Shown here piece by piece: positions 7,885 to 16,832 of a stretch of DNA of 64,000 bases. The stretch is from CAYSCW01 sp964429795. Lineage in GTDB: Bacteria; Acidobacteriota; Aminicenantia; Aminicenantales; Aminicenantaceae. Within the stretch, counting starts at the first letter, position 1, and every line of letters begins with the position of its first letter. Location of the stretch: contig CAYSCW010000014.1 of assembly GCA_964429795.1 (NCBI GenBank), positions 1-64,000 on the forward strand, read 5' to 3'. The position numbers and the translations under genes were made by a program. A model generated the notes under the pieces. It was not told the origin of the DNA. It worked only from the letters and a program-made list of their open reading frames with translations, and ran no database searches.

Positions 7885-9860
7885 CGTTCACCTTCCAGGG
7901 GCAGGTATATAGAAAAAGTGCTCCCCCTGCCTAGCGCACTCTTTACCTCTATGCGCCCTCCATGGGTGTCGACAATGTGAGAAACGAGGGCAAGTCCCAG
8001 ACCAGCACCGGTGGTGCGTTCGTTTTCTGGTGTAGGGATGCGGTAAAACTTTTCGAAAATCCGTTTTTGCTCTTTAGGATCAATCCCAACTCCTCTGTCC
8101 ACGACTTGAATGAGCGCATAGCCGTCCTTTTTTTTCAACCGCAAGTCGATGTCCCGGGATTTGCCTGAATACTTCATGGCGTTGTTGAGAAGGTTCAATA
8201 TGGCCTGTTCCAGCGCATCACGGTCCACCCGAACATCAGGCAATCCGTCTTCCATATCCACATGAAGCTGGAAGCCCTGTTGACTCAGAGGATACTTCAT
8301 GGCTCGAACAGCGGCATGAACGATTTCAGAGAGGGAGGACGGCTCTGGGTGATAAATCCTTCGCCCTTCCTCAATTTTTGAAAAGTCAAGCACATTGTTT
8401 AACAATCTGGTCAATCGCTGACTCTCATTGACGATGGTGTCCAGATATTCATCCCTGATTTTCTTGTTTCTGGAACGGCCTAACCGCAGGGTTTCGGCAA
8501 ACATTCGAATGGCTGTTAGCGGCGTTTTGAGCTCATGGGAAACACTGGAGACAAACTGGGAACGGAGTTCTGCCATTCGCACATCGCGGCGGATATCTCT
8601 CAACAGGAGATAAGCTCCGAATAGAGTTAAACCCAACACCAGAAGTAAGGCGAGCAAATAAAAATAGCGTTGCATGCTCCATTGGTCGGCTTTTTCTCCG
8701 GCTTGGCTATCTGTAAAGCCGACTCTCATGCCACGGAAATTCGGCCCCAAGGATTCTCCTTCGGAGCCGATGCCAGTGAATAATTGAAGCTCTCCAATCG
8801 AAGACTTTGAAAAAGGACCCACCTCCAATTGAAGAGAGGTGAGAATTTCTTTAGCCTTTACTACGAGAACCAGAGGGGATGATTCCTTAAGGGATGATGC
8901 CAGACTGACCAACCAGGATCCATCTCCGTAGGGAACCCAAAGAGGCTCTTTTTTCTGTCCCTGACTTCCTTGCCTCGCCAGCAATGCCAAGCCTGGGAAG
9001 TCTTCTTGGAGTGCCAAAACCTGCTCCATCTTTTGAATGTATTCACGTATCATCCGTTGAGTTTCCTTAGCCTCAATTTTAAGGGAGGCATCAGGAGCCG
9101 TCTTGACCAAGATTTCCACGAGTTCTTGGAGCAGGTAAGAAGCTGAAGGTGACAGCCAGTTCTTCTCTTCCAGTGCAACTCGAAGGCATTGGGCAACCTC
9201 TCTGTAGTCTGCCTCTGCTTCTATCAGGCGCATAGCTGCATAAAAAGAGAGGGGCACCCCATACTCGTCAACCAAATCTGAGGGCAGCATGAGGATTTTT
9301 CGGTATTGTTCTAAAGCCTCTTTGTCCCGAGCCGACTTGGAAAGGACACGGGCTAACAAGAGGCGGGTATAGCTTTGCTGGACAGGATCCTGGGCCGTTT
9401 TCATGATTTGAGTATACATCTCCGCTGCACGAGAGAAGTGTTTATCGACAAACTCCTCTTTCTCAGCGCGCTGGATTTTTTGGGCAAATTTAGGATGATT
9501 CACTATTTGGAGGAAATCTTTTCTTCTCTGATCTGTATCCCATGGCATCAGCAGTTTGTTTTCATCCGCTTGAGCAATGAGTACAACCTCAGGATTCAGA
9601 TAATCGCTCTTGACCGGAAATTGATTCTGATTGGCAGTAGCACTTGCCTCATGAAGTTTTATTTTCTCCAGACGGACAAGGAGATGCTGGCCGATTTCTT
9701 TCGTCAAGCGGCGGCGCTCTTCTGAAGCTCTCTTCTGGGCAAGTTCCCGTTCCTGGCTGATCATGCGCAGAGTTAAAATGACCAAGACTAAACTGGGCAG
9801 AACGACAGCGATCAAAAAAAGAAAGATTTGTTTGCGATGACCACGTGAATGGATAGGCAT
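7881..9860 (-). CDS. membrane sensor histidine kinase with TPR-like periplasmic domain (module 1)
   Basis: A 659-residue kinase. One membrane segment at about 11-32 and another at 399-420 flank a periplasmic region of about 365 residues. This region is rich in helices and contains TPR-like stretches (RAAEMYTQIMK, EALEQYRKIL), unlike ordinary PAS or Cache sensors. The cytoplasmic part has the HisKA box SVSHELKTPLTAIR (H442) and a HATPase domain with an N box (LLNNAMKYS), DRGVGI and GAGLGLALV. It is paralogous to the kinase at 10409-12538. The periplasmic TPR part suggests it senses protein or peptide partners, perhaps the TPR/TolB proteins encoded beside it (inference). Confidence 0.94.
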   Translation of the reverse strand: MPIHSRGHRKQIFLFLIAVVLPSLVLVILTLRMISQERELAQKRASEERRRLTKEIGQHLLVRLEKIKLHEASATANQNQFPVKSDYLNPEVVLIAQADENKLLMPWDTDQRRKDFLQIVNHPKFAQKIQRAEKEEFVDKHFSRAAEMYTQIMKTAQDPVQQSYTRLLLARVLSKSARDKEALEQYRKILMLPSDLVDEYGVPLSFYAAMRLIEAEADYREVAQCLRVALEEKNWLSPSASYLLQELVEILVKTAPDASLKIEAKETQRMIREYIQKMEQVLALQEDFPGLALLARQGSQGQKKEPLWVPYGDGSWLVSLASSLKESSPLVLVVKAKEILTSLQLEVGPFSKSSIGELQLFTGIGSEGESLGPNFRGMRVGFTDSQAGEKADQWSMQRYFYLLALLLVLGLTLFGAYLLLRDIRRDVRMAELRSQFVSSVSHELKTPLTAIRMFAETLRLGRSRNKKIRDEYLDTIVNESQRLTRLLNNVLDFSKIEEGRRIYHPEPSSLSEIVHAAVRAMKYPLSQQGFQLHVDMEDGLPDVRVDRDALEQAILNLLNNAMKYSGKSRDIDLRLKKKDGYALIQVVDRGVGIDPKEQKRIFEKFYRIPTPENERTTGAGLGLALVSHIVDTHGGRIEVKSALGRGSTFSIYLPLEGER

Positions 9861-9889
9861 AAGAACAACTCTTGTAGAAAATTATATTC

Positions 9890-9928
9890 TAAATCACTGC
9901 CTGAGACAAAGATGTCACGAAAATGTCA
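9890..9928 (-). promoter_or_regulatory. response-regulator box and -10 region of the module 1 kinase gene
   Basis: TGTCACGAAAATGTCA at 9913-9928 (plus strand) is two TGTCA pentamers 11 bp apart and differs by one base from the repeat at 7179-7194. On the minus strand a TATAAT lies closer to the gene, about 26 bp past the last pentamer, a longer gap than at the other three sites. This suggests the module controls its own kinase and regulator genes. Confidence 0.6.
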
Positions 9929-10306
9929 TGAGTAGAGCCAGAGATTGAGGATAAAACATAAATACCCATCTTCGCAATATCCCCTAAATAAAAAGACATC
10001 AGAACCACTCAAGAGCAGAGCTGTCATTGCGGGTGTGAGAGAAGGAAGCCACAGAATATATAAAAAGGGAAATAAAAGAATAATTCTTCCTTTTCATCCA
10101 GGAAGAATATTGCACCCAAAAATAGTCAAGCAGGGAATAAAACGTGTAGAAGATTGAGAATAGTCCATAAATGATAATTGACTCTTCCTTTCTTATCCCT
10201 ACATCCAAAATCTTTTTGCGTTTTTCTCCTTGACATGTTCTGGTTACGCTATCAAATCAACTGAGTTTCCTATGTAATTATTTCTCACTTCTAACAAATT
10301 TTTCTT
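9929..10306. other. noncoding part of the divergent region between the two modules
   Basis: The gap between the divergent kinase genes is 548 bp. The two ends hold the promoters annotated separately. In the middle I see no coding frame that looks real: the 70-codon frame at 9945-10157 has no ribosome site and low-complexity basic composition. There is one isolated TTGACA near 10230 but no hairpin or repeat that I can support. Confidence 0.5.
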
Positions 10307-10367
10307 TGACATTTGGAGACAATGTTTTACACTTTTTTGACATTTTGAAGTTCAAATTCTATATAAT
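10307..10367 (+). promoter_or_regulatory. response-regulator box array and promoter of the module 2 kinase gene
   Basis: Four pentamers TGACA, AGACA, TTACA, TGACA start at 10307, 10317, 10327 and 10338 (steps 10, 10, 11). The last is part of TTGACA (10337-10342), followed by TATATA after 17 bp or TATAAT after 19 bp. The same four-site pattern with the same steps recurs before the propeller gene at 13418. The kinase ATG follows at 10409. Confidence 0.75.
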
Positions 10368-10408
10368 TTGAATGAGGCTATATGAATTAATACTCAATAT
10401 CATCAGCT

Positions 10409-12538
10409 ATGAAAATCTTTACTCAGGAGATACTGGCCAGGAGGAAAATCGTCTTTATCTTTCTTCTGGCCATTCTTCTTCCTTCCTTAGTTGTGGGTTA
10501 TTTAAGCTTAAGCACATTTGCCAAAAGACGAGAAGCGGTCAAACAAATTCTAGAATCAAACCTCTGGATCTCAGGCGAAGCGGCACTGAAATCCATCGAG
10601 GGAGTGCTTCTTGAGCACGAAAATGAAGCTCTAAAGCCAGATCATTTTAGGCACATTATTCAGTCCAATGAAATGAGTCAAGGTTCCTCCGATAAATCCT
10701 TCTATCCAAAAAACGCCGCAGGCGATCTTTTTTTGCTTGATGAGAATTATCAAATCATCATCCCCAAGACGGGAAGAGAACAGGCCTCAATCTTATCATT
10801 GGATAAAAATGCCCAAGACAGCGAATTTGTTCAGACCCTAAAAAGAGCCGAATCTTTGGAATTTTCTCAAAAGGACTATTCCAGAGCCGCCGATGCTTAT
10901 CAGAAATGTGCCTCTGTGGCTCCTTATAATCAACATAAAGCCTTAGCCCTGGAAGGATTGAGTCGTTGTCTTTTTTCCTCTAAAAAATTCGATGAAGCTC
11001 ACTCAATCTACAACGAACTCTCCACCAAATATGGACAACTCCAAAACAAAGCGGGACATCCCTACGGCGTGTTGGCTTCCTTTCAAATGTATGAAATCGA
11101 GCGGCATCAAAAAAAAGAAAAAAAGAGTTTGGAGATCTTACTCGATCTTTATGAAAAAATCAGGAACGGCACTTGGCTGGTCAATCTTCCTGTCTACGAT
11201 TTTTTCACATCTGAAATCGAATCTATTCTCGATGAGAAATGTAGAGGAGGCCAATTTCCGCAGATTCAAGAATCTTATAAGGCCCTTCAAAAACAACCTT
11301 CTTCCTATTTGGAGTCTTTGCTTTTTACAGATTTTCTGAAGCGTGAGGCAGTTCCAAAAATAAAGGAAAAAATAACACTTACCCGAATGAGTGATGAAGC
11401 ATATCGTGAACGTTTCCCTGTTATCCAGAACGATGAACTTTATTTCGTTTCTTATTCTGTCCTTCCTCGCTTCCAATCAGAGAAGACTTATTATGGGGGC
11501 TTCTGCTGGGATCTCGATTCTCTAAAAGACAGAGTGTTTCCTAAGGTCTTGGAAGACCTCAGAGAAGAAACCGGACTTCATCTTCGAATCGTCAACGAAA
11601 ATGGCAAAAACATATTAACAGGCAAAGAGGAATCTATTCCTAAGGATTCTCTCCGTTTATCCTATCGACAGTTTCCCTTTCCCTGGAAATTACTTATATC
11701 TCAGCCTGCTTTGGATGACCTTGCACAGACAGCACGGCGAGAGAACTTCTTCTACGGAACGCTTCTCGCTTTTATCGTGGTCCTGATGCTCTTAGGAGCA
11801 TTCCTCATCGTGCGCGATATTTCTCGTGAATCGGAAACCACCCGTTTAAAAACAGAATTCGTCAACAATATATCTCACGAACTCAAGACTCCCCTCACTC
11901 TTATCCGCCTCTATGGGGAGACGCTCCAGCTCAAAGAAAAGCTTTCAAACGAAGAGAAGAAAGAATGCTATGAAATCATCACCAAGGAAAGCGAGCGCCT
12001 ATCCCATCTGATAAACAATGTTCTTGATTTCTCCCGAATCGACATGGGGAGAAAGGAGTTCGATTTCAAGAAAGGCAACTTAGCCCAAGTCGTTCGTGAC
12101 ACATTAGAATCCTACCGCTATCATCTGGAGAAGAAAGGTTTTGTTATTCACAAGGAAATTGCCTCAGACCTTCCGGAAATGATTTTCGATGGGGAAGCCA
12201 TGGCCAGTGTGTTTATCAATCTGTTGAGTAATGCCATGAAATTCTCGAAGGAGACAAAAGTTGTGACCGTGAAATTATACAAAGATAACGGAAACGCAGT
12301 CCTGCAAGTCGAAGATAAAGGCATAGGAATCTCACCAAAAGAAATATCAAGAATATTCAAAAGATTTTACCGATCAAAAGATGAGATTGTCTCTGAGACC
12401 AGGGGAAGTGGATTGGGCCTCACTTTAGTCAAGCACATCACAGAGGCTCACGAAGGGAAGATTAAGGTCCAGAGTGAGCCAGGAAAAGGGAGCACATTTT
12501 CCATAATTCTTCCGATTTCAGGCGCTAACCAAGGATAA
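10409..12538 (+). CDS. membrane sensor histidine kinase with TPR-like periplasmic domain (module 2)
   Basis: A 709-residue kinase and paralogue of the one at 7881-9860. Membrane segments at about 13-34 and 448-469 flank a large periplasmic domain that includes TPR-like helices (KDYSRAADAYQKCASVAP near 154-171) and a C-terminal mixed part resembling a degenerate sensor fold (LRIVNENGKNILTGKEE). The kinase core has NISHELKTPLTLIRLYGE (H490), an N box LLSNAMKFS, DKGIGI and GSGLGLTLV. It precedes its response regulator by 3 bp. The two kinases share order of parts and the rare periplasmic helical domain, pointing to duplication of a whole module. Confidence 0.94.
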   Translation: MKIFTQEILARRKIVFIFLLAILLPSLVVGYLSLSTFAKRREAVKQILESNLWISGEAALKSIEGVLLEHENEALKPDHFRHIIQSNEMSQGSSDKSFYPKNAAGDLFLLDENYQIIIPKTGREQASILSLDKNAQDSEFVQTLKRAESLEFSQKDYSRAADAYQKCASVAPYNQHKALALEGLSRCLFSSKKFDEAHSIYNELSTKYGQLQNKAGHPYGVLASFQMYEIERHQKKEKKSLEILLDLYEKIRNGTWLVNLPVYDFFTSEIESILDEKCRGGQFPQIQESYKALQKQPSSYLESLLFTDFLKREAVPKIKEKITLTRMSDEAYRERFPVIQNDELYFVSYSVLPRFQSEKTYYGGFCWDLDSLKDRVFPKVLEDLREETGLHLRIVNENGKNILTGKEESIPKDSLRLSYRQFPFPWKLLISQPALDDLAQTARRENFFYGTLLAFIVVLMLLGAFLIVRDISRESETTRLKTEFVNNISHELKTPLTLIRLYGETLQLKEKLSNEEKKECYEIITKESERLSHLINNVLDFSRIDMGRKEFDFKKGNLAQVVRDTLESYRYHLEKKGFVIHKEIASDLPEMIFDGEAMASVFINLLSNAMKFSKETKVVTVKLYKDNGNAVLQVEDKGIGISPKEISRIFKRFYRSKDEIVSETRGSGLGLTLVKHITEAHEGKIKVQSEPGKGSTFSIILPISGANQG

Positions 12539-12541
12539 AAA

Positions 12542-13240
12542 ATGAAAGAAAAAATACTCATCATTGAAGATGAAGAGGATCTGGTGAAAGGATTAAAACT
12601 CAACTTGGCGGATGAGGGATATGAAGTGGATTGGGCTTATGACGGTGAGGATGGCTTGCGCAAAGCCTTGGAAGAAGCCCCAGACCTGATCATCCTTGAT
12701 ATCATGCTTCCCAAGATGAATGGACTGGATATATGTCGAGAGCTCCGTCAAAAAAACATGAATATTCCTATTATCATGCTCACCGCCAAGGGAAAAGAAA
12801 TCGACAAGGTGGTGGGGCTGGAAATAGGAGCCGACGACTATATGACTAAGCCTTTCAGCATCCGCGAACTTTTAGCCCGAGTAAAAGCTCACCTAAGGCG
12901 TAAGAAAAGGGAAGGAGAAACGGTTCCCCAACTCTATGGCTTCGGCGATGTGGAAATTGATTTCGCTCATTTTAAAGTCAGGCGTGCGGGAAAGGAATTT
13001 GACCTCACCTCCCTGGAGATGGAAATTCTCAAATATTTTATTGCTCATAAGAGTGAGGTTGTCACAAGGAGAGTTTTGTTGGACAAGATCTGGGGATACG
13101 AAAGCTATCCTACCACTCGCACCATCGACAACCATATCCTGAAATTGCGGAAAAAAATCGAGGACGATCCCTCCCATCCTGAGCATATCCTTTCTGTCTA
13201 TGGCGAAGGATACCGATTCATTGGGGTCAGACCTTCATAA
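12542..13240 (+). CDS. OmpR/PhoB-family response regulator (module 2)
   Basis: A 232-residue response regulator. Receiver domain with EDEED at 9-13, phospho-acceptor D53 in LIILDIMLPKMNG, Thr in IMLTAKG and Lys in DDYMTKPFS. The winged helix ends with IWGYESYPTTRTIDNHILKLRKKIE, nearly the same recognition-helix region as the module 1 regulator, which fits the similar TGACA boxes in both modules. It follows the kinase gene by 3 bp and is separated from the next propeller gene by an operator array at 13316-13351. Confidence 0.96.
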   Translation: MKEKILIIEDEEDLVKGLKLNLADEGYEVDWAYDGEDGLRKALEEAPDLIILDIMLPKMNGLDICRELRQKNMNIPIIMLTAKGKEIDKVVGLEIGADDYMTKPFSIRELLARVKAHLRRKKREGETVPQLYGFGDVEIDFAHFKVRRAGKEFDLTSLEMEILKYFIAHKSEVVTRRVLLDKIWGYESYPTTRTIDNHILKLRKKIEDDPSHPEHILSVYGEGYRFIGVRPS

Positions 13241-13315
13241 CTTTTATAAATAGTTTTCTTTCTAACGTAAACTTGCCATCAAAAAATTTATGAAGGTTTG
13301 GCCCCGATGTATCTA

Positions 13316-13377
13316 TGACAATCTTTGACATTCTTTTACTTTTGTTTGACAACATGCGGGACCGAAAAAGCTATATT
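13316..13377 (+). promoter_or_regulatory. response-regulator box array and promoter of the module 2 TPR/TolB gene
   Basis: Pentamers TGACA, TGACA, TTACT, TGACA start at 13316, 13326, 13336 and 13347, the same 10-10-11 spacing as the array at 10307-10342. TATATT (13372-13377) lies 20 bp after the last pentamer, the same gap as before the module 1 propeller gene. The long gap and repeated boxes suggest an activator-dependent promoter. Confidence 0.75.
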
Positions 13378-13417
13378 GGTGGTAAATGAACAAAATTCAC
13401 CAGCAGGAGGCAGCATC

Positions 13418-15541
13418 ATGAATCTAAAAAAATCATTGTTATTAATTGCCTTTGTGGCAAGTATCCTTGTGGCTTTTGGCTTCCAGAACTCCTCCGAACA
13501 CAAGGTACTCTTCGAAAAGGCCAAATTCACAATGGAAACTAAAGGCGACCTCAAAGGAGCCATCGACCTTTTTGAAAAAATCATCCAAAAGTACCCGGAC
13601 CAGAGAGAGTATGCCGCAAAAGCCCAACTCTATATCGGAATCTGCTATGAAAAGCTTGGGGTTAAGGAAGCACAAAAAGCCTATCAGAAAGTGATTGATA
13701 ATTATCCTGAGCAACAGCAAGAAGTTGCCATTGCCAAAGAAAAGCTCACCAGTATAGCCAAATCGCTGGAAAAAATTCCTCACAAACCCACCTTCAAAAA
13801 AATACGCATCCCCGCCAATCCTGGTAATGGCGTGCTCTCAGCTGATGGGAAAAAACTCGCTTTCATATCTGAAGATCGTCTCTGGATTATACCCGTCGCT
13901 GGTAAAGTGGAGCCGGATCTTGCCGGAGAGCCCGTCACCCTGACCGAACCGATAGAAGCCTGGAATATGAGCAGTACCCTTGCCTGGTCTGCGGATGGGA
14001 AGTGGATTGCCTTTAACGCCGAAAAGGATGACGAAGATATCATCTATGTCATCTCATCCGAGGGAGGAGAACCCCTTGAAGTCCCGTTCAAGCCGAATAG
14101 ACAGGGCCACCCATATTTCTTTCGCCTCAGCCTATCACCTGAAGGAAAGATTCTGGCCTTTTCAGCGCGGGATGAACATGAAAAGGATTTTATGCGAAAT
14201 CCTGAAAAATATTTCTTAGGAACGATTCCTGTTAAAGGAGGAGAAATAAATAAATTAGATATAGGTTACGCTGGACAACCTGCTTTCTCTCCTGATGGAA
14301 AAAAGATCGCCTATGTTAAGGGATATCCCTTTAAAGATGGCGAAAAGTTGAGGCATACATTTGATGTATGGGTGGTCCCCGCTACAGGAGGAAAGTCCGT
14401 TCAAATTAGCGATTGTCCCCCCGGCTCACGAGCCAGGGGTCCTGTCTGGTCGCCAGACGGGAAGATGATAGCTTTCATCCACGAAAAGCCTGATGATGGT
14501 AATTGGAGTAAAGATTTGTGGATTGTTCCAGTGATTGAGCACGGAAAGCCCGCCGCTCCTCTGGCGAAAACAGGGCTTCCCCTGATGACATCTCACTTTA
14601 TTGCCGGTTGGACACCCGATAATAAGATTGGCCTTCATCTAATGAACCCCGAGCATAATGCCGTCTACACAGTCCCTGCCTCCAGCGGTAAAGCTGTCCA
14701 AGTCTCCCCACTCTGTCAACCGGAAAATCCAAGATGGTCTCCAGACGGGAAAACAATATTCTTTTTGGACGCTGGTAAGATCGTCTCAGTTCCTGCTGGA
14801 GGCGGTGAAATGACAAAGATTCCTTTCGGCTCAGATAAAAATATCTTCGAATCTATGCCAGGAGGTGGAAATGATATCTCCCCTGATGGGACGAAGATTG
14901 TCTTTTCTGGAGGCAAGAGTTTTATCAAAGAGAACAAGAGAGAATGGGAAGTGGATATTTATACCATATCAACGGAGGGAGGAGACCTGAAAAAAATTAC
15001 AAAAAGCCCCACCCAGGACCGTTTTCCTTGCTGGTCTCCAGACGGGAAAAAGGTCGCATTTATTCGAGCGCATGGATTATCCGAGGGCGAATGGATATCG
15101 AATATCTACATCGTTCCAGCTGAGGGAGGAGAAGTCAAGCAGATCACATCTGATAAAGATCAAGTCTACTGGTCATGCATCGACTGGTCTCCCGACGGAA
15201 AATCAATCTCTTATTTCTCCGAAGACAAAACAATCAAGGCTGTTCCTGTCGAAGGCGGTAAACCTCGAGTCATCGCTCATGTAGATAAACTATACAACCA
15301 TTATGAACTGGCCTGGTCACCTGATGGCGAGAGGCTTGCGTATACGTGCGAAGGCAAGATCTGGATCGTTCCAAAGGAGGGAGGAATCCCATTGGAGATA
15401 GAAACAGGACTGGAAGCAAGGGCCTTTAAGATGGGCTGGTCGCCTGATGGCCAAAAGATCGCTTTCACACATTGGAAGGGAGGAGACGACGAGCTGTGGA
15501 TGATGGAAAACTTTTTGTCTAAAGAGAATGCCTCCAAATAA
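13418..15541 (+). CDS. exported TPR plus TolB-type beta-propeller protein (module 2)
   Basis: About 707 residues. The frame opens further upstream, but ATG 13418 is chosen because AGGAGG (13405-13410) precedes it and a signal peptide (MNLKKSLLLIAFVASILVAFG) follows. Next come TPR-like helices (YAAKAQLYIGICYEKLGVKEA) and then about a dozen propeller repeats with WSPDGK cores alternating with VPAEGGE or VPVEGGK. The ending DELWMMENFLSKE resembles the ending of the module 1 proteins. It is predicted to be periplasmic; no catalytic triad of a peptidase domain follows the propeller, so it is not a prolyl-oligopeptidase. Its position and operator make it the likely output of the module 2 kinase/regulator. 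Confidence 0.9.
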   Translation: MNLKKSLLLIAFVASILVAFGFQNSSEHKVLFEKAKFTMETKGDLKGAIDLFEKIIQKYPDQREYAAKAQLYIGICYEKLGVKEAQKAYQKVIDNYPEQQQEVAIAKEKLTSIAKSLEKIPHKPTFKKIRIPANPGNGVLSADGKKLAFISEDRLWIIPVAGKVEPDLAGEPVTLTEPIEAWNMSSTLAWSADGKWIAFNAEKDDEDIIYVISSEGGEPLEVPFKPNRQGHPYFFRLSLSPEGKILAFSARDEHEKDFMRNPEKYFLGTIPVKGGEINKLDIGYAGQPAFSPDGKKIAYVKGYPFKDGEKLRHTFDVWVVPATGGKSVQISDCPPGSRARGPVWSPDGKMIAFIHEKPDDGNWSKDLWIVPVIEHGKPAAPLAKTGLPLMTSHFIAGWTPDNKIGLHLMNPEHNAVYTVPASSGKAVQVSPLCQPENPRWSPDGKTIFFLDAGKIVSVPAGGGEMTKIPFGSDKNIFESMPGGGNDISPDGTKIVFSGGKSFIKENKREWEVDIYTISTEGGDLKKITKSPTQDRFPCWSPDGKKVAFIRAHGLSEGEWISNIYIVPAEGGEVKQITSDKDQVYWSCIDWSPDGKSISYFSEDKTIKAVPVEGGKPRVIAHVDKLYNHYELAWSPDGERLAYTCEGKIWIVPKEGGIPLEIETGLEARAFKMGWSPDGQKIAFTHWKGGDDELWMMENFLSKENASK

Positions 15542-15657
15542 GATTTTATATTTAACTCGTGTTCTCCATTTCCAAATCTTCAACAAATCGTAACACTTCC
15601 TTGACGCATTCTTCTGAAAAAAGCTTTAAATTGTTAAAAAGGACTCTACTCAGTTTT

Positions 15658-15686
15658 TTGACCTTGAGTTATTGCTGTGATATAAA
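15658..15686 (+). promoter_or_regulatory. predicted sigma-70 promoter of msrP
   Basis: TTGACC (15658-15663), 17 bp, TATAAA (15681-15686), placed 35 bp before the msrP start codon. Confidence 0.65.
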
Positions 15687-15720
15687 GTTTTTGCAGTGAA
15701 TGGAAAAGAGGAGGGTGGCC

Positions 15721-16671
15721 ATGTTGGTGAAGAAAACACCTGACATAAAATCATCTGAGATAACATATAAAAAACTCTATATGAACCGCCGCCAGTTTAT
15801 CGCCGGTTCGGCCGCCCTGGCAACATCTGGACTGCTGAGTCCAGCCTTACTTCAAGAACCTGGATCAAAAACCGGCAAGAAACTCACCGTAGCGAAACGG
15901 GGAGAACATACGGTCCCAGAAAAACTGACTCCATATGAAGAGGCGACAACCTACACCAACTTCTACGAATTTTCCCAAGGCAAGAGATCTGTCAAAAAAC
16001 TCAGTAAAGATTTCCGCACCCGCCCCTGGACTCTTTCTGTTGAGGGGTATATCGAGAGGCCAAAGACGTTTGATATCGATGAACTCACGAATATGTTTCC
16101 GCTCGAAGAGCGCATCTACCGCTGGCGATGTGTCGAAGCTTGGTCCATGGTTATCCCCTGGATAGGTTTTCCCCTTGCTGACTTCATTAAAAAATGCGGA
16201 CCCACATCCAAAGCCAAATTTGTGGAGTTCACAACCCTCTATGATCCCAAACAAATGCCCGGGCAAAGAACAAAAGTCCTTGATTGGCCCTATGTGGAAG
16301 GGCTCAGGATGGACGAGGCCATGCACCCTCTCGCCATGCTGGCTGTTGGCATGTACGGTGAGATGCTCACCAATCAAAACGGAGCTCCCGTACGGCTCGT
16401 TATTCCCTGGAAGTACGGGTTCAAGAGCGGCAAATCCATAGTAAGGATCAGGTTCATAGAGAAGGTGCCTCAAACGACCTGGAGGAAGGCACGACCGGAA
16501 GAATACGGTTTTTATGCTAACGTGAATCCCGACGTGGATCATCCTCGCTGGAGCCAGGCAAAGGAACGCCGTATAGGCGAAGGGGGCAAACGCAAGACCC
16601 TGATGTTTAACGGCTATGCTGACCAGGTGGGACACCTTTACGCGGGGATGGACCTGAAAAAATTCTATTAG
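15721..16671 (+). CDS. msrP: protein-methionine-sulfoxide reductase catalytic subunit MsrP
   Basis: A molybdopterin enzyme that repairs oxidised methionine in periplasmic proteins. The ATG at 15721 has GAGGAGGG just upstream and gives the family start MLVKKTPDIKSSEIT; an earlier ATG at 15700 is less likely. A twin-arginine signal (MNRRQFIAGSAAL) directs folded export. The molybdenum ligand Cys is in YRWRCVEAWSMVIPW, about residue 137, and the family block IPWKYGFKSGKSIVRIRF is present. The length, 316 residues, is normal. The usual membrane partner MsrQ is not adjacent in this window, so the electron donor gene must be elsewhere or different. Confidence 0.96.
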   Translation: MLVKKTPDIKSSEITYKKLYMNRRQFIAGSAALATSGLLSPALLQEPGSKTGKKLTVAKRGEHTVPEKLTPYEEATTYTNFYEFSQGKRSVKKLSKDFRTRPWTLSVEGYIERPKTFDIDELTNMFPLEERIYRWRCVEAWSMVIPWIGFPLADFIKKCGPTSKAKFVEFTTLYDPKQMPGQRTKVLDWPYVEGLRMDEAMHPLAMLAVGMYGEMLTNQNGAPVRLVIPWKYGFKSGKSIVRIRFIEKVPQTTWRKARPEEYGFYANVNPDVDHPRWSQAKERRIGEGGKRKTLMFNGYADQVGHLYAGMDLKKFY

Positions 16672-16713
16672 TGTATTCTTCTCAGGTGAATTCCAATTCC
16701 CAATCCTTTTAAA

Positions 16714-16741
16714 TTGACTTCATCCTTTCTTCTGGTACATA
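16714..16741 (+). promoter_or_regulatory. possible promoter of the outer-membrane protein gene
   Basis: TTGACT (16714-16719) and TACATA (16736-16741) with a 16-bp spacer, about 90 bp before the start at 16833. The match is only moderate. Confidence 0.4.
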
Positions 16742-16832
16742 CTGAAAGAGCAAAAGCTAAGAAAAAGGAGAAAAAAAAGAGAAATAGGCAATTGAAAAGT
16801 CAAATCACTGACGATTCAAAGGAGCATAAACC

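Noticed and set aside
9945..10157. 70-codon frame in the divergent kinase gap
   Set aside because: Basic low-complexity product, no ribosome site, and the region is better explained as regulatory or spacer DNA.
13418..15541. Propeller protein as a prolyl oligopeptidase
   Set aside because: There is no C-terminal alpha/beta hydrolase domain or GxSxG serine; the protein ends after the propeller repeats.
15865..16635. 256-codon minus-strand frame inside msrP
   Set aside because: Full antisense shadow of a well-identified gene, with no family motifs of its own.
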